Assembly (NCBI GenBank): GCA_034401135.1
Contig: JAWZSP010000005.1
Location: 1,302,001-1,366,000, forward strand
Direction of reading: 5' to 3'
Length of the DNA: 64,000 nucleotides
DNA from: Volutella citrinella
Lineage: Eukaryota > Ascomycota > Sordariomycetes > Hypocreales > Nectriaceae
Part shown: one piece after another, positions 22,286 to 33,402 of the stretch
Layout of the letters: every line of letters starts with the position of its first letter
Position numbering within the stretch: the stretch's first letter is position 1
The notes under the pieces: generated by a model
What the model saw: only the letters and a program-made list of their open reading frames with translations
Databases searched by the model: none
Told to the model about the DNA's origin: nothing
Position numbers and translations under genes: made by a program

Positions 22286-23272
22286 TCACTTCGACTCGTC
22301 TTCCAGCTGCGTCTTGCGTCCCTCAAGAGCCAGCCACAGTGACTTGCTGCCCCCTTCAAGAGCAGTAGTGATACCGAGGCCAGCGCCCTGGAGCATACCC
22401 ACGAGCTGTGCTCGCAAGCCGTCCATACCGCCCTCAATACTGCCAACCCAGTTCACTCCGGCTTGATCAAACACCTTGCCTTCGATACGGCCGCCCACAA
22501 GCAGCAACTTGGCCAGTCCGTTTTGGCAGATGGGATCGTAGTATCCAGGGTTCTTCTTCCGCGGAGGAGCGGGGAACTGACCAGCCACAGGTGCAAGAAT
22601 CTTGAGAGCCGCTGCTACGTGAGCAGGCGAGACTGCAGGCATCACCAGTGCAGCGACAGGTCCGACAAGAAGGGGCTCAATTTGAGCAAAGGAGGAGTCG
22701 GCTGGAACGTCCATGTCCTTGATGGTATTGTATGCAGCGTCGGATAGATCGTGGACTAGAGGCCCCCGAGACGTCCTCTGGGTGCTGCTCGATGCGGCCG
22801 CAACATCCGCATTGTAGAATTCAACAATCTTCAGCGCAACACTCAACATGTTGGTACGTAGGACTTGAAGCTGAACCAGCGGGCTAATGTCGGTAGCGGT
22901 GTTTGCTGGAGAAGGCACAGCGAGCAGAGCATTCTTGAGCTCTCGTCGTACAGCAGCCCATTCAACCGCTGTAAGGTTGCTGTGCTGAAAGAAAAGAATG
23001 AGCGGGGTGGTCCGGAGTAGGGAGGTGTATGTTCGGATCAGTTGACTTTTGCGGGTTTCGACCGGTCGTGCGCTCAGTGGCTTTGTAGGGGGGGAATGTT
23101 CGACCGGGAGCTGGGCACCAGCAAAAGACGAGTGCAAGGCGGCACCGGGCGCATAGAGTCTCGTAGAGGTTGAAATCGTGCGGACCAGAGAAACGGGTGA
23201 TGCTCGCTGGCCAGCAGTTTGGCCGATGGTGTGGGCGCACAGCGCGACGGTACGAGGTATTCGCGGACTCAT
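22286..23272 (-). CDS. MRPL11: Mitochondrial large-subunit ribosomal protein uL10m (yeast Mrpl11)
   Basis: Single exon of 328 aa. The N-terminus MSPRIPRTVALCAHTIGQTA is rich in Arg, Ser and Thr and lacks acids, as in a mitochondrial presequence. The uL10 core starts about residue 75 with ETRKSQLIRTYTSLLRTTPL and LFFQHSNLTAVEWAAVRREL, and continues to PLLVGPVAALVMPAVSPAHV. Fungal-specific blocks KKNPGYYDPICQNGLAKLLL and GGRIEGKVFDQAGVNWVGSI follow, then a C-terminal amphipathic helix. uL10 forms the base of the ribosomal stalk that recruits translation factors. It is divergent from RPT5, with 400 bp between starts. Confidence 0.9.
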   Translation of the reverse strand: MSPRIPRTVALCAHTIGQTAGQRASPVSLVRTISTSTRLYAPGAALHSSFAGAQLPVEHSPPTKPLSARPVETRKSQLIRTYTSLLRTTPLILFFQHSNLTAVEWAAVRRELKNALLAVPSPANTATDISPLVQLQVLRTNMLSVALKIVEFYNADVAAASSSTQRTSRGPLVHDLSDAAYNTIKDMDVPADSSFAQIEPLLVGPVAALVMPAVSPAHVAAALKILAPVAGQFPAPPRKKNPGYYDPICQNGLAKLLLVGGRIEGKVFDQAGVNWVGSIEGGMDGLRAQLVGMLQGAGLGITTALEGGSKSLWLALEGRKTQLEDESK

Positions 23273-23672
23273 TTTGCTTTAGGCACAGTTCAGAAACCCA
23301 ATTGGGCAATTTCGAAGTGTTATGCCTCCTAATCTCTCCAAGTACTGCTCGAATAATATGATGCCATCGCCGTGTTCGAAAAAAAGCACCAGGCACAAGG
23401 CAGGCAATACATGGTCCGTGCGTCGGATCAACCCACCGCCGTGCGCCGCGGGCCAACACCAGACCTACCCCGGCTCTTCTACGCTAGTCCACCCAAGCTG
23501 ATTACGTGCCGACCTGCCTGCCTGCGCTGGACCTCTGTCACACTTGAACGCAGCCAACAATCACGAACCCAAGCTCGAACCAGAACGCTTTCGCAGGTCC
23601 TTACCCAGGGCATACACATTCCGCTCCCACCAACACTCCGATCCACCTTGACGCCGCTGTCTGTCCTTCACC
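23273..23672. promoter_or_regulatory. Bidirectional promoter region of uL10m (-) and RPT5 (+)
   Basis: Exactly 400 bp between divergent start codons. I looked for the yeast proteasome control element GGTGGCAAA and did not see it. The RPT5-proximal half is CT-rich. Confidence 0.45.
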
Positions 23673-25197
23673 ATGTCGACCCTCGAGGAGCTCGATGACC
23701 TCGAGCGCAAGGACAAGGAGCAGCAGAAGAAGACGTCCGATGGCGATGCCGAAATGAATGATGCTGAGGAGGAGCAGGATGACATCCTCGATGAGGAGAT
23801 TCTGGGGCTCAGCACACAAGACATTCAGACGCGAAGACGTCTTCTCGAGAACGACTCACGAATCATGAAGAGCGAGCTGTCACGGTTATCACACGAAAAG
23901 GCTGCGATGGGTGAGAAGATCAAGGAGAATCTGGACAAGATTGCCAACAACAGGCAAGTCTCCATCCCAAGCATCAGTCAAGATGATCGTATGTTCTAAC
24001 AGATCCCCTCAGGCAGCTACCCTACCTTGTTGGAAACGTTGTCGAGCTTCTCGACCTAGATCCTACAGCCGAATCATCTGAGGAGGGCGCCAACATCGAT
24101 CTCGATGCGACCCGTGTGGGAAAGTCTGCTGTGATCAAGACATCTACAAGGCAGACCATCTTCCTACCCTTGATTGGACTTGTGGATGCGGACAAGCTGA
24201 AGCCGGCCGACCTCATTGGTGTTAACAAGGATTCATACCTCGTTCTCGATACGCTGCCAGCAGAGTACGACAGCAGAGTCAAAGCAATGGAAGTAGACGA
24301 GAAGCCTACGGAACAGTACACCGACGTTGGTGGATTGGACAAGCAGATTGAGGAACTCGTGGAAGCCATCGTGTGGCCGATGAAGGAGGCGGAGCGTTTC
24401 AAGAAAATCGGCATCAAGGCCCCCAAGGGTATGTCGAGATGAAGACACTGCCACCAGCTCAAAGCTAACACCCACAGGTGCACTGATGTATGGACCGCCT
24501 GGAACCGGAAAGACGTTGTTGGCCAGAGCTTGTGCTGCTCAAACCGATGCCACATTCTTGAAGCTTGCTGGTCCTCAGCTGGTGCAGATGTTCATTGGTG
24601 ATGGCGCCAAGTTGGTGCGAGATTGTTTTGCTCTGGCTAAGGAGAAGGCCCCCGCCATCATCTTTATTGACGAATTAGATGCCGTCGGTACCAAGCGTTT
24701 TGACAGCGAGAAGAGCGGTGATCGAGAGGTGCAACGAACAATGCTGGAGCTCCTCAATCAGTTGGATGGTTTCGCGTCTGATGATCGTATCAAGGTGCTT
24801 GCTGCCACTAACCGAGTCGACGTTCTCGATCCTGCCCTTCTACGTTCGGGTCGTCTGGATCGAAAGATTGAATTTCCGCTCCCCAACGAAGAAGCACGAG
24901 CTCAGATCCTCAAAATCCACTCTCGCAAGATGACGGTCGACCCAGGTGTCAACTGGGGCGAGCTTGCACGCAGTACGGACGAGTTTGGCGGTGCCATGCT
25001 GAAGGCTGTGTGTGTGGAGGCTGGCATGATTGCGCTACGCTCTGGCAAGAACAAAATCGGCCACGAGCACTATGTGGATGCCATTGCTGAAGTGCAGGCC
25101 AAGAAGAAGGACGTGAGTTTTTGTCCCCCCCCCCCCCCATCCTGGATCTGCGACGCCATGCTAACGCCCTTGCCAGACGGTCAATTTCTACGCGTAA
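23673..25197 (+). CDS. RPT5: 26S proteasome regulatory ATPase Rpt5 (subunit 6A)
   Basis: AAA+ ATPase in the base of the 19S cap that unfolds substrates and opens the 20S gate. Exons 23673-23953 (or 23957), 24013 (or 24017)-24428, 24478-25112 and 25177-25197 give 450 aa. An N-terminal coiled coil ([20 protein letters not shown]) leads into the OB domain, then the AAA module: Walker [16 protein letters not shown], Walker [15 protein letters not shown], and the arginine-finger region [20 protein letters not shown]. The protein ends in NFYA, the gate-opening C-terminal motif of Rpt5, encoded by a seven-codon last exon. The first intron can be read as GC-AG (23,954-24,012) or GT-AG (23,958-24,016) with an identical protein. 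The third intron contains a run of 14 C (25,125-25,138). Confidence 0.97.
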
Positions 25198-26223
25198 AAC
25201 TAGACAGGCTACCCTTCGAAGTAATAGGTCAAGGATAATGATGGCGCGGCGTCGGCTCGTCGCGGATAGACGAAGATGCAAGATAAGCCATAGACGACTG
25301 TAACAACAATGCATGGTACAGGTTCACCACGACATGTTATTTTTGGCCTCTGATACTACTGTGCTGCATATTGTAAACTGGCCGACAGTGATTCGCCCGA
25401 ATATGTATCGCTTCTATTCGGGAAGTAAAGTGTAAAGGGAGCGTAGAGGAGAGATGGACAGCAGCATTGACCTTTTTCGTCATGTTTGCAGGAGACAGCA
25501 AAGGTTTGCCAGGTAACCAACTACTTATCTACAGGTCCTTGGATTGACCAGGACGGCAGTCCTGCTGCCTTAACACTTCGGGATGGCATGTACGGAGGTA
25601 GGCAAGTACGAATGGACATGGCAGCAAGTTGCGCCTTAGGTAATTACCCAGCCAGGCTACAGTACCAAACTCAAGTTTGGAGGTTTTGGGGGGGTTAGCA
25701 AGCACAGAAACCCACAATTTCCTATTCGGGCACTGAGCTTTCATTCCGCAACAGCTCCACCCCTGTCGTCGTGCCGTCATGTTTGTAACCCCACGTCATC
25801 GTGGCGCCGGTGCTCGCCCCTCAGCCCAAGGCTCCAAAATATCTATGATGGAGTTGATGATGACGAATGTTGCAAGGTGCCGATGGGCGGGTAGGGGCCG
25901 TCGTGCCAGTGGGTTTTCCTGGCTATTGGCTACCTACCAGGGTGTGCATGCGCTGAAAGCGACTCTCCTGCCACCAGCCCAAACATGGTGACGTGATAGA
26001 CTCCAAGCGTGTGTGGCTTGAGTCTTCACATTACTCCATGGCGTCGTCCATGCTGTCTATTTCACTTTCGTCTCACTCCCCGAACCTCTTTCACTCCGCC
26101 TTTCTCCTTCCTTAACTTCCTCGCCCTTCTGCAGATTCATCCGGGCTATATCCCACACCATTTGGCACCTCACATCTGCCCCACCAAGCTTAATATCCGT
26201 CAACTTCCCGAAGCTTCAACATC
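25198..26223. other. Intergenic region between RPT5 and the Ish1/Msc1-like gene
   Basis: About 1 kb in tandem orientation: RPT5 3' region, then the promoter of the next gene. The last 200 bp are CT-rich (for example tttctccttccttaacttcc), typical of a fungal promoter and leader. No gene is supported. Confidence 0.5.
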
Positions 26224-27995
26224 ATGCGGTTCCTCTCCGCCCTCTTTCTCTTAGCCGTATCCGGCCATGGCATATTCGCCAGCTCCTGGTTCCCCGGCTC
26301 CAAAGCTGGTAAAGTTTTCTCATGAGCAGCCCGACCTGAATGATATCCTAATCATTGTGATAGTGTATAATCAGTGGCATCAGACAGAGCTTGAGCGGTG
26401 GCTGTCTGACAACAGCATTCCATACCCTACTCCGGCCGACCGCAAAGACCTCGAGGCCCTTGTCGAAAAGAACTGGGTTGATTATGTTATCGCTCCATAC
26501 AACAAATGGACCAGCTCTGATCTAAGCAATTACTTGCAGGCCAAAGGCAAGGAGACCCGCAAAGAGGCTGCCGCCTCTAGGGACAGCCTTGTATCCCAGG
26601 TCAAGGCCAACTGGTACGAAACGGAGGAGAAATCTCAGAACGCCTGGGTCAGCGTCAAGGACTGGATACTGGACACATGGTCTGACAGCCAGCTCAAGTC
26701 ATTTTGTGATAAGCATGGTGTTCCAGGTATGTTGTTATGCAGCGCTTTTGGAATCATATCGTCGTGAGCTAACCAAACACCAAGTGCCCCAGCCGAGACA
26801 ACGAGACGTTGTCCTCCGGAAGCTGCGAGCCAACTATGAAGCCATTGCCAAGAAGGCTGGAGATGCGGCGTCGTATCCAGGCAACTGGCTCTACGACACC
26901 TGGTCCGAGTCGGATCTCAAAGAATGGCTTGACCTCCACGGCTTCCCCGCCCCTCAGCCTTCGACTCGTGACAAGTTGATCGCTTCCGTGCGCCGCAACT
27001 CACGCCTCGCATATCTGAGAGCCCAAGATCAGGCTGCAAGCGCCAGCGCCAGCGCCCACGCCGCCTACGCAACGCTCACTGACATGATTATCGACGCCTG
27101 GAGTGAGTCTGAGCTGAAGGCTTTCTGCGACAAGAATGGCATACCAGTGCCCCAGGGTACCAAAGTCAATGAACTGCGCGCATTGGTACGAAAGAACAAG
27201 GCAGACTTCCTCGGTGACACTCTCGCTGGTAAGGCGAATGCCGCCTTTGGGGCTGCAACTTCAAACGTTCAGAACCAGTACTCCAAGGCAACTGACAGCG
27301 CTTCACTTGCTGCTCAGGATGCCTTCAACAAGGCTGTTTCAACTTGGTCAGACAGTCGTTTGAAGGCCTATCTTGATGCCCGAGGTATTCCGGTTCCTCA
27401 GGCCTCAAAAAAGGATGAACTCGAAGCCCTGGTTCGCAAACACTCTCACAAGGCGGCTTCAGGATGGACTGCCTGGACATTTGATGACTTTACCACGGAG
27501 AATCTGAAGAATTACCTGAGCAAGAACGGGAACAAGCTTGCAAAGCAGGCCGCAAAGAAAAAGGATGCCACTCGCGACGAGCTTCTTAGTGCTGCCCAGT
27601 CAGCCTACTCTTCAGCTTCCTCTGCGGGAGGGTCTGAACTAGCGTCCGCAACCAGCTACATGGCGTCTGTAACCGAAGCCGCCAAGGGCTATACTTTTGA
27701 CACATGGACCAAATCGGAGCTCAAGGCTTACCTTGACAGTTACGGCATTCCAGTTCCTCAGGGATCCACATTGGAAGATCTCAAAGCTCAAGCTCGTAAG
27801 CAATCGACTTATTTCAAGTATGGAACTTCGAGCCCAAGCCAAACCATCATGGCCAAGCTCGGCGAAAGTCTGAGTGCTGGCTGGGGCTGGGTCGCCAAGC
27901 AACTCAAAATGGGAGGAGATGCGGCGCAGCAAAAGTACACCGAAACAGAGGCCAAGGCGAAGGAAGCAGCAGAGGAAATCCGAGAGGATCTGTGA
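26224..27995 (+). CDS. Ish1/Msc1-like repeat protein of the nuclear envelope or ER
   Basis: Exons 26224-26308, 26364-26726 and 26785-27995 give 552 aa. The start at 26,224 is chosen because it encodes a signal peptide (MRFLSALFLLAVSGHG), followed by SSWFPGSKA. Eight Ish1-type helical repeats of about 35 residues follow, most with the pattern TWS(D/E)S(E/Q/D/R)LKx(F/Y/W)(C/L)Dx(H/N/R)GIPVPQ; the first is WHQTELERWLSDNSIPYP and the last is TWTKSELKAYLDSYGIPVPQ. The seventh copy (TTENLKNYLSKNGN) is divergent. S. pombe Ish1 is a stress-induced nuclear envelope protein; yeast Msc1 is linked to meiotic recombination and the ER/nuclear envelope. Localisation here is inferred from the family and the signal peptide. 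Both introns are phase 1 and precede V codons at repeat edges. Confidence 0.88.
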
Positions 27996-28385
27996 GCATT
28001 GCCCAGGTCGCACAATGCCAAACCAGCTGGCATGCACTCACTTACCGACGAATCGAAAACTGGCTCAGTTCACTCACATCATGAATTGCTTGGGTTGGGC
28101 TGGAGATGAAAATACTAAGATACTTGCTTATTTGACTGTGTTAATGAAACTGATTCCCCGGCATGGTGACCTCGCGTATTGTTGACAAGTCTGTTCATAC
28201 CGTTTGTGGTATTAAGTCCTTCGTAAACGATAGGGACAACTAGGAGCATCATGTTACACGTTTTGCCAGGTTCCTTTCCTACCCAGCCGTGAAGATGTGT
28301 TTCGGAAGCAAGCAATATCTTTTTTTAGACACCAAAACCAATCAGCGCCGCTACCCCAAAATCGAACCCAAGCATATGGGCCCTT
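27996..28385. other. 3' intergenic spacer between convergent Ish1-like and ERB1 genes
   Basis: 390 bp between the stop codons of two convergent genes. I see only presumed 3' untranslated sequence. Confidence 0.5.
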
Positions 28386-30669
28386 CTACGCCCAAAGTCT
28401 ACATGTCCCATCCGCACCAGCACTCAGGCACCAGGGGTGTTTGGGGTGCCAATCCACATCCAAAACTCCTAGTTTGTTGACCACCCGGTGTCCCTTGAGC
28501 ATCTTCACCGGCACAATCGTGGCGTTCTCCATCAGATCACTAACCACCTTCCCGTGGAAAATCTGCAGAGAACCATCATCACTGGCGTCTGCAAACAGCG
28601 GTAGGGCTCTGTGGTATTTGACAGCGCGAATAGCTTCGGCATGGAATCTCATGGTCTTGTATGGCCTTGCTGACAGGTCCAGATCATGCCAAAGAAGCCT
28701 TCTGTCATAGGAACCAACGATCAGGTTATCACCACCCGGGTGGACGTCGAATGATGAGATCCAGCGAGCTCCCGGTTGCATAGCCTTGACAAGTTCTTGT
28801 CGTTGGAGGTCATAGCATCGGATCATGCGCTGGGTGGCGACAAAGAACAGTGGCCTGGACGGGTGGAACTGAGCAGTTTGGGCCAAACCAGGCAGCTTAC
28901 GGAACGGAATTTGGCTGAGGTGTTTGGAGAGGGTATGAATTGCGACCGAGCTTCGCTGGCCAGTGGGTGAAACTGAGCACAAAAAGTCGCCTCGTCTGTG
29001 CCAGTTGATCATCTTGATGTTTGATCTAACCGTGACCTTGAGAAGCACGCCAGCATCTTCAAGCTTGCTGCCTGGCCGAGCCCATTTGGCCGGAGGTTCC
29101 TTCGTCTGGCCGTTGGACTTTGTCATCTGGCCGCCATTGGCTGCGTAGCCAAATCCTGCATCCATTGCCTCTCGGCTGGCCTTGTCCACAGCGTCGCTAG
29201 CAAATGAGGGGATGATGAAGAACATGTCCTCGCCGGCAGCGGCAGCCAGGATCATGGTGTCCTTATTAGGCCGCCAACGAACGACGTTAACGGGCTCATC
29301 GCTGCTCAGTTTCGCAACATATTCCTGGTGACCATTGAGTCCCCAGATGCGGACCGTACCGTCATCGCCTCCAGAAGCAATCCATTCGCCATCAGGGCTA
29401 AATGAAACCGAACGTACCCTTCCTTCGTGGCCGATGAAAGTTGTTTGATTCATTGTCGGGAAAGGCTTGAGATCCTCAGGACGAGGAAGCTTGGGGAGAA
29501 GAGAGTTGGGGTCAATGTTGAGTCTGTTTTTGCGAACTCGGGGTGCCAAATAGAGATCGAGGCATCGATCGAAGCGCTCTTTGACAAATTCTCCATATGC
29601 AGGAACCTTTCGAAGTGAGTCAAACTTGGCAGACAGGTATTCTTTCTCCCTTTCTTCCGGATCCATTGCCAACCAGGCCTCGCGTTCTTGTTCGGTGGGT
29701 AAATACTCCGGAGGAGGGTTGTAACTCAAATCATACCCTGGTGGCGGTGGCTTAGGAGCAGGGATGTTCATAACGTGGGGCTCTTGGTGTTCTTCGTTGG
29801 CCCAGACGTCATAGTGTACCTCCTTCTCCTCGTCTTCTTCGCGTTCACGCTCCGCTGGGGGTTTGTAGGGCAGGATACGACCCTCCTTGATCGCCCGAAC
29901 GAGCTTTGCGACTCGCTTGGCTTCATGCTTCGATGGAACGAACCTCCTCTTAGGTTCGGGTGCTGCACTCAATGGCATCTTTTCCTCGATACTGGTGAAG
30001 TATGGAACCATGTCCTGTAATGTGTAAGTGGCAAGTTCACGTCCGTGATCAAGAGTCGCGACCTACCGGGTAAGGATCATATCCTTCTTCCGGAACCTCG
30101 CCCATTTGCAGTCTTCGAAGGAGTTCAAGCTCATCACGGCTGAGATTGAGCGGCTTTCCGGTTTCCGGATCTGTTAAACCAGTCCACCCCTTGGGGACCT
30201 CAATGCTGTCCAAGAGAGCGTCCAATGCCTCCCCCGTCGCGGGTCGCATGACCTTCTTGCCGTTGATATCATATCCAATGTGTGGATATGAATCATAAAA
30301 GGACAGTGGTATATTTCCGATGGTATTGACAGCTTCTTGAGCATCGGTATCGTCGCTGTCGTAGACGGGGTCGATTTCGTCGTATTCATAACGATCTCCA
30401 CCATTGGCATCCTTGACGACCCGGTAGTTTTGCAACGGAGAGTCGTGGTTAAGCGATTCACCTATCTCAGACGCATCGTCTCCAACAGAAGATATGTCGT
30501 CACTAAAGGCGTCACCGGAATCGTCAGGACTGAAGTCGTCGTCACCAGGGTCAGACTCATCCTCGCTCTGGGAGAGGATGCCGTCCAGTTCAGCCGCGAC
30601 TAAATCATCGTCAGATTCGATGGCTTCTGCAAGCTCTTTCCGCTTTCTGAGGAGCGAGCTCGGAGCCAT
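28386..30669 (-). CDS. ERB1: Ribosome biogenesis protein Erb1 (BOP1 homologue)
   Basis: Member of the PeBoW complex (Nop7-Erb1-Ytm1) required for 27S pre-rRNA processing and 60S assembly in the nucleolus. Exons 30669-30067 and 30014-28386 give 743 aa. The N-terminus is strongly acidic ([18 protein letters not shown]), then the BOP1 N-terminal domain: [49 protein letters not shown] across the intron, and [23 protein letters not shown]40 propeller follows, from [20 protein letters not shown] and [13 protein letters not shown] to the last blade [12 protein letters not shown]. The intron is 30066-30015 (GTAGGT...TTACAG). Length and motif order are normal for the family. Confidence 0.96.
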
Positions 30670-31848
30670 TGATTCGAGAGGGAGGAAGATTATACGTTGG
30701 TGCGGCGGATGTGCTCCAACTACCTGGTGTATTTTTCTTTGCGACGGGTTGGGTGAAAAAAAAATAAGTGGGGTGATTCTGCCAGCTTATCAGTCAGGGC
30801 GGTGAATAAGATAAGGTACTAGTGAAGAAGCTGGAAAGAGGACTGTGTACTTCGAGGTACAAATCGCTTGCGAGCGTTACAGGGCCTCGTAGGTGCCCAC
30901 CCAACGATCAATACGCTCATCTAGGTACCTACCTAGGTAAGGTACCATAGCAGTGAAGTGCTTTCAGGGGCCCCTTCAGGGGCCCTTGTAACCCCGTTAG
31001 CAGCCACCCGAGCGTTGTAAGTGCCATATTGCGACTGCAGAAAGCCATTACAAGTTGGCATTAAAAGAGCACAAAACCACGAAAAGCTCAAAGCCGCCAG
31101 AATGAGGGAGGCTGATTGAGAGCGGCAATGAATAGAAGTACGGAGCCAGCCAAGACTTCTCACCCTATCACGCAAAATTAGTGTTAAAGAGACCAAGTCC
31201 AGAGGACACTGGTTCTTTTGCGGAATGTATTTGATTTAGGATTTTCACGAAGCCAGTCTCTGTTATCCTGCAGTGAGAAATATGTCACATTCAAGTATAG
31301 CGGTTGTTCGTTTTTAGTGCCAGAAATGATCCCCTTGAGGTGTCATAGCCGAGCATCCGTACTCCCTCAAGACGCGCGCCGACGCTTGATCTTTCACCAT
31401 CTGCCACTGTCTGTTTTGTCTTCCTCGTACAGCCGGATTCTCTCATCATCGCTTACGAAACACCCTTCGCGTCCTCTTGCGTGAGCGCCGACGCTTCCCG
31501 AGGCCGCCCTTTGATCTTTCATTCGGCCATGTAAGGAGAATGCGGATCTCGTTGCGCTCGCCAATCGGGGATGTCTTAAGGCATTAAACACCTCCGGGCC
31601 CTCTACCACCAGCGCAGTGGTGTGACACGCGTTGTCGAACGGCTGCTCCTGGTCGTGCGCAGGAACTTGTCAAGTAGACAGAGGAAGAACAGAACATGGA
31701 CAGGGCCGAAGTCTAATAAACGCTGTATTCTCCTAACGCTTTAGATCTTTGCGAGCGCCTTGATCCTAACCGGTTCTATTTTGCTGGTGTTCCCCCTTGG
31801 TCCCCACGCTCACTCGTAGTAAATTAAGCCCTCGTACTCCGAAATGTA
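30670..31848. other. Intergenic region between ARO2 3' end and ERB1 start
   Basis: About 1.2 kb upstream of ERB1 and downstream of ARO2. It contains a palindromic-looking patch of aggtacc/tacctaggta units near 30,920-30,946, a repeated aggggcccctt pair near 30,967-30,985, and no supportable gene. Open frames at 31,218-31,484 and 30,933-31,196 have no family resemblance. Confidence 0.45.
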
Positions 31849-33202
31849 CTACCGTCCAGCTGCGGCAATCTTCATGCCCATCTGCCTCGCGTGCTGAGCC
31901 ATGAGGGCGTCAGCAATAGTCAGAGCGGCCATGGCCTCGACGATAGGAACCGCGCGAGGAGTAACATTCGGGTCGTGACGGCCCTTAGCGGTCAGGATGC
32001 CTTCGCCTGAAGCGTCGTAGCGAGCAGTAGTCTGGTCCTGGGAGATTGTAGCGGGGGGCTTGAACGCAACGCGGAAGAAGATGGGCATGCCGTTGGAGAT
32101 GCCGCCCTGGATACCGCCGGAATGGTTCGTTTTGGTCTGCAGGCGGGAGGGAGGAATGCTAGCACCAGCGCTCGGCACCGCATCGTCGGCGGCAGCGGTA
32201 CACACGAAGGGGTCGTTGTGGCGGGATCCGCGCATCTCGGCGCCGCGGAATCCGGAGCCAATCTCAAAGCCCTTAGTAGCAGGAATAGACATAATAGCGT
32301 GGGCAAGGAGAGCCTCAAGCTTATCAAAGCACGGCTCGCCGAGGCCGGAGGGGCACCCGCGAATAATACAAGTTACGGTACCACCAGTAGAGTCGTGCTG
32401 ATCGCGGAGCTCGGCGACCTTATCCTCCATACGCTTCGCCACGTCGGCATCAGGGCAGCGCACGGGAAGGAACTCATCTACCTTCTCGCGGGTAAGGGAG
32501 TCGACAAGCTCGAGGAACTTAGGGTTGCTGCTAAGGGAGTCGATATCGTCGCTATCGGTTGTAGGCCTATCCTCAAAGAGCTTGATATTGCCAACCGAGG
32601 AAACAAAGGCAACGATCTCGACACCGTAGGCCTCGCGCAGCCATTTCTCGGCAACAGCGCCGGCGGCGACGCGGGCAATAGTCTCGCGGGCGCTGCTCCG
32701 GCCACCGCCAGAGGAGGCCTTAATACCATACTTCTCAAGGTAAGTCCAGTCGGCATGGGAGGGGCGAGGGTAGAGGTCGATGGTCTTAGAGCCGTAGTCG
32801 TGAGGGCGTTGATCCTCGTTAGGCACGGTCAGGAGTATGGGTGTGCCCAATCTGCAACGCTAGGGTATTAGCATCATGTCGAACATTATGATTTCCTGTA
32901 GGGTTGTCACACGTGCGCCCAAACTCGCATCCAGATCCTATCGTCACGCGGTCCTTCTCGTTGCGAGGGGTGGTGATGGCTGACTGGCCTGGGCGCCGGC
33001 GGTTGAGCTGCGGCTGGATATCGGACTCGGTGAGGGACAGTCCTGGCGGGCAGTTCTCGATGATACAGGAGACGGTCTTGCCATGGGACTCGCCAGCGCT
33101 GTGATCATGGATGTCAGTAGGCTGAAGTCTTGCGTTCTCGGCGGTTTAGTGGAGGGAGAGGACTGACGTCGTCACGCGAAAGTAGTTGCCAAATGTCGAC
33201 AT
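31849..33202 (-). CDS. ARO2: Chorismate synthase
   Basis: Last enzyme of the shikimate pathway: converts EPSP to chorismate using reduced FMN, feeding aromatic amino acid synthesis. Exons 33202-33168, 33098-32913 and 32851-31849 give 407 aa. Family motifs: [108 protein letters not shown] and [20 protein letters not shown]. The sequence is complete and open, but differs from the ascomycete Aro2 pattern I know: TTAGESHG instead of TTYGESHC, and [15 protein letters not shown] in place of GFxGCEVPGSxHNDP. It borders the AT-rich block, and codons before A-starting codons are often T-ending (see findings). Whether the main ARO2 or a divergent paralogue cannot be told from this window. Confidence 0.93.
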
Positions 33203-33402
33203 GGTGTCTTTATCTATTCTGCATGTCCACTGGGTAAATTGAATAACGGAAGGGAGCGAGGCTGGAGGGGGAGTAACACAGCGATGTCGCAAAGATTTTT
33301 TTCTTTAGCGGTTACGAATGGCGGAGCGGCGCGGGGGAGGGGTCTTGGTGATGGTTCAAACCCCCACTATAGGCCGTTCCCTAAAAGCTCGCGAATAGCA
33401 CT
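33203..33402. promoter_or_regulatory. Short ARO2 upstream segment before the AT-rich block
   Basis: Only about 200 bp of ordinary-GC DNA lies between the ARO2 start codon and the AT block, so the ARO2 promoter must fit here or use AT-block DNA. No TATA box is evident. Confidence 0.45.

Noticed and set aside
30900..30990. Possible transposon end from aggtacc/tacctagg palindromes
   Set aside because: Similar short taggtagg-type patches also occur elsewhere (near 1,940), and no paired inverted repeat or target duplication was found.
32122..32871. 249-codon frame antisense to ARO2
   Set aside because: Mirror of a GC-rich coding exon; the minus-strand ARO2 frame has clear family motifs, this one has none.
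33340..33400. tRNA-like B box (ggttcaaaccc) next to the AT block
   Set aside because: The flanking bases do not form a T stem (gatgg against ccccc), and no acceptor or anticodon arm could be folded by eye.
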